Shown: positions 4,308-6,319 of the stretch, one piece after another
How the letters are laid out: each line of letters starts with the position of its first letter
How positions within the stretch are numbered: the stretch's first letter is position 1
Assembly (NCBI GenBank): GCA_951800555.1
Contig: CATOJU010000059.1
Span: forward strand, 1-6,319
DNA length: 6,319 nucleotides
Direction of reading: 5' to 3'
Origin: an uncultured Rickettsiales bacterium
GTDB taxonomy: Bacteria > Pseudomonadota > Alphaproteobacteria > Rickettsiales > UBA1997
Position numbers and translations under genes: made by a program
The notes under the pieces: model-generated
What the model saw: the letters and a program-made list of their open reading frames with translations, nothing else
Database searches by the model: none
Told to the model about the DNA's origin: nothing

Positions 4308-6319
4308 TTAATCAAAGTTTAGACTATTTGATTTATCTTTTTTATTCAATTCTAATTTATCAACCAATTCATTAAATTCTTCTTCTTCAATATAAGTATA
4401 TTTTTTATCTTTTTCTAGGGATTCACTTATGAATTCTAGATTAATTGATTTTAATTGAAATTCTGAATATTTATTATTATAAACTTCAACCAATTTATTA
4501 ATATATTCTACAACTTTTTTATTGTCTTCATTATTTTCTATTTTAATTAATTTTTTATTTTCTAATTCAACTTTATTATTGCTGAATTCTACAAAATCTT
4601 TTTTTATTTTTTTATGCTTCTTTATTTTTAAATCTGTTTTTTCTATTTCTTTATTGAATCTATTTACTATTTCTTTTATGTATATATTGTTTTCATCTCT
4701 AAAATTTGTTTCTACTATATTCTTTAGGTTTTCTTTAATAAGTTTTTTATTATTTCCTACATACTCTTTTAGTTCTTTCATATAATTATCTATATGTTCT
4801 ATATTTCCTAATTTTATAGATATTAAAAAAAATTGCATTTTTTCGTTTATTTCATAATTTTTTCCATTATTTGGATTTGTATAACTATAATTAGCTTCGT
4901 TTATTGTAGTATAAAGTTTATTTATATAAAAAAAAATAATATGTTCTTCATAAGAATAGTTTTTGCAATCTTCTCTATAAGAACTATATGTATTATTACA
5001 TATATTATCTATAAAATCTTTATCATCTTCTGATAATTTTATTTCACATTTTGCTTTTACGAAATTATTTCTAAACTTTCTAAACTTTTCTTGTAAACAT
5101 ATAAAATGTTGACTTTTACCAACTAATTGTCGGTTTGAATCTGAAATAGTCATTAATAATTTAAAATGCTCTCTATATTCTTCATCAGTTAAATTTTCGT
5201 TTATATAATCCATTTGTTTTTTATCTTTTTCTTCCTTTGTTAATTCATATTCTTCTTCTGTTAATTCATTTGTTTTTTCAGCAAGATTTTTCAATTTATT
5301 TAATCTTTCATTTAATTTTAAAAAATTTTTAAAATCATTAGAAAAATGCATAGCTAACGAAATAGTACATAATTTTGATGCTTCAACACAATCGAATCCC
5401 TGTTGTTTTAAAATAGAAATTTCTTTTACATCTATTTCTTCATTAAATCTTGCTTTAATTTTTTCTGCAACAAACCAATTATCTCCATATATATCATCAT
5501 CTAAAGTATTTATTATAGTTACTTTTCCATTGCATACAACTATTTGAGCATTGTGGTTATTATATCCAAAATCACAAATAATTGTTTTATTTTTATATTC
5601 GTCTTTTTCTAGACTATTATTAATAATATTTTTTATAGTTTCTATATTATCACAATCTGCTATAAATATAATATTATCTTTATTATTTTTATTTTGTTGT
5701 AATTGTAAAGGAGCATATGTTAAATACGAAAGTGGATAATCAAAAAAATCAATACTCGTATATTCAGCCTCAAGAATTTCATCAACCTTGTTTTGAAATA
5801 TTTTGAGATCATAATTAATACTTCCGGTATCAAACACAATTTCATTATTTTTTTTTATTGTTGCAGTAACTAATTTTTTAGCCCCATCACTTCCTCTTTC
5901 ATAATAAATAATTTTTCTTTCTCCTTCTTCTGAATATTCTATTTCATATAATAATTCATTTTTTATACTTTTATAATTACTATAACCTTTATCAATTTCT
6001 ATTATTTTTTTAGTTTGTTTATCATATTTAAAAATTTTGTCGAGATTAATTTGCTTCGCTCCTTGTCCGGAATAAGCCGTATTAGAAGAAAATGAATTTA
6101 CATTTTTAAATATATATTCTTCTTTAAACATTTCAGAAATAACTCTATCTTTTAATTCTTCAGGAAAATCATTTTTGTAAAAATATTCCAATAAAAATAG
6201 TTTATACTCCTCCTTTAAAGATCCTAACTTTAGATCCGTTTTGTTTTTTAATAATACGTTAATTATATCTATATTTTTATTTATAAAAACAGACTCAATT
6301 ATATTATCAAAATCTATAT
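4308..6319 (-). CDS. Partial ankyrin-like protein with a clan CE (Ulp1/YopJ-like) cysteine enzyme-like core; putative effector
   Basis: The frame is open from its TAA at 4308-4310 to the right edge, so the N-terminus is outside the window; 669 residues are visible (numbered from the codon at 6315-6317). The codon at 6189-6191 is TTG inside the open frame, not a convincing start. Residues 4-32 fit an ankyrin repeat (NKNIDIINVLLKNKTDLK against the GN.DIV.LLL..GAD pattern). Residues about 205-335 resemble a clan CE core. Hydrophobic strands IIFIADC and TIICDFGY precede H255 in NNHNAQIVV; a second strand ends in NTLDDD (N270, D273-D275); then KQQGFDC supplies Q305/Q306 and C310. This is the H-acid-Q-C order of Ulp1-type SUMO/ubiquitin-like proteases and YopJ-type acetyltransferases. 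The usual Gly after the Cys is Val, and the Gln is one or two residues nearer the Cys than usual. The remainder is charged and probably helical or coiled-coil. No signal peptide or membrane segment is seen. The enzyme assignment is tentative; an effector role is inferred from the architecture. Confidence 0.8.
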   Translation of the reverse strand, partial: IDFDNIIESVFINKNIDIINVLLKNKTDLKLGSLKEEYKLFLLEYFYKNDFPEELKDRVISEMFKEEYIFKNVNSFSSNTAYSGQGAKQINLDKIFKYDKQTKKIIEIDKGYSNYKSIKNELLYEIEYSEEGERKIIYYERGSDGAKKLVTATIKKNNEIVFDTGSINYDLKIFQNKVDEILEAEYTSIDFFDYPLSYLTYAPLQLQQNKNNKDNIIFIADCDNIETIKNIINNSLEKDEYKNKTIICDFGYNNHNAQIVVCNGKVTIINTLDDDIYGDNWFVAEKIKARFNEEIDVKEISILKQQGFDCVEASKLCTISLAMHFSNDFKNFLKLNERLNKLKNLAEKTNELTEEEYELTKEEKDKKQMDYINENLTDEEYREHFKLLMTISDSNRQLVGKSQHFICLQEKFRKFRNNFVKAKCEIKLSEDDKDFIDNICNNTYSSYREDCKNYSYEEHIIFFYINKLYTTINEANYSYTNPNNGKNYEINEKMQFFLISIKLGNIEHIDNYMKELKEYVGNNKKLIKENLKNIVETNFRDENNIYIKEIVNRFNKEIEKTDLKIKKHKKIKKDFVEFSNNKVELENKKLIKIENNEDNKKVVEYINKLVEVYNNKYSEFQLKSINLEFISESLEKDKKYTYIEEEEFNELVDKLELNKKDKSNSLNFD
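5337..5705 (-). other. Candidate clan CE catalytic core
   Basis: This segment of the partial gene carries the candidate catalytic residues: His codon at 5553-5555, acidic cluster DDD at 5493-5501 (with an Asn of an NTL motif just before), Gln codons at 5400-5405 and Cys codon at 5388-5390. The His-to-Asp distance is 18-20 residues, or 15 to the Asn. From the acid to the Cys is about 35-40 residues. Both are comparable with Ulp1 and YopJ proteins. A second cysteine seven residues after the first (CTISLAMHF) resembles the post-Cys helix of YopJ enzymes and is an alternative nucleophile. The match is by eye. Confidence 0.45.
6222..6308 (-). other. Ankyrin-like repeat at the visible N-terminal end
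   Basis: The 29 codons read DNIIESVFINKNIDIIN, then VLLKNKTDLKLG. Laid over the ankyrin consensus (TPLH.A...GN.DIV..LL..GADIN), they keep the helix-helix spacing, the N-I-D-I-I-N-x-L-L core and the Asp near the end of the turn; the TPLH tetrapeptide is degenerate. The repeat lies upstream of the TTG codon at 6189-6191, so it is visible only if the frame is followed to the edge. Repeats usually come in arrays, so more are expected outside the window. Confidence 0.55.

Noticed and set aside
4522..5739. Three plus-strand open frames of 62-87 codons with hydrophobic, Phe/Ser/Ile-rich products that could pass for small membrane proteins
   Set aside because: They are antisense to the Lys/Glu/Asn-rich minus-strand gene, whose complement naturally yields Phe/Leu/Ile/Ser strings. 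They have no ribosome binding sites and no family match.
6203..6219. AAAGGAGGAG on the minus strand upstream of the TTG at 6189-6191, looking like a strong ribosome binding site
   Set aside because: The AGGAGG is about 17 bases from the TTG, too far for normal use. There is no ATG or GTG at a proper distance, and the same bases read as in-frame codons (K-E-E-Y) of a frame that is open through the edge.
1..6319. CRISPR arrays, insertion sequences or phage attachment sites
   Set aside because: I saw no regularly spaced repeats, transposase-like genes, terminal inverted repeats or tRNA-derived duplications.

Overview
The window is strongly AT-rich DNA with lysine-, asparagine- and isoleucine-rich proteins. 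It looks like an obligate intracellular alphaproteobacterium, most likely in or near the Rickettsiales. The best evidence is the IscS protein: its N-terminal FDYQSTTPLD stretch, the NNEIGVIQPLKEI and SGHKIYGPKGIGALY blocks and the C-terminal SPLWEMM ending closely match what I remember of rickettsial IscS. The alphaproteobacterial-looking YebC ending (TWKPQNTI) and an ankyrin-like, effector-like gene agree with this. The placement is an inference from protein flavour, not a phylogeny.

Layout from left to right. Positions 1-219 hold no supportable gene but carry a striking G-rich tract, which is C-rich and G-free on the transcript of the next gene. Positions 220-1428 (minus strand) encode the cysteine desulfurase IscS. 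A 340-base, extremely AT-rich divergent spacer (1429-1768) follows and holds a hairpin plus T-rich tail in front of yebC. On the plus strand lie yebC (1769-2521) and, 15 bases later, a double peptide deformylase (2537-3550). Its first half has lost most catalytic residues and its second half keeps them all. A terminator-like hairpin separates this pair from a YgjP-like zinc metallopeptidase (3619-4266). A symmetrical hairpin then sits between converging genes. The rest of the window, 4308 to the right edge, is one minus-strand gene whose frame is still open at the edge. It encodes at least 669 residues: an ankyrin-like repeat, a region that resembles a clan CE cysteine protease/acetyltransferase core (Ulp1/YopJ type), and a long charged helical tail.

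The left two thirds are housekeeping: sulfur delivery for Fe-S clusters, YebC-type translation support or regulation, and N-terminal deformylation of new proteins. yebC and the deformylase probably share a transcript and both act at or near the ribosome. The right third looks accessory and is the best candidate for a host-directed effector. The two points most worth checking are the active-plus-dead tandem deformylase and the ankyrin/clan-CE-like partial gene.
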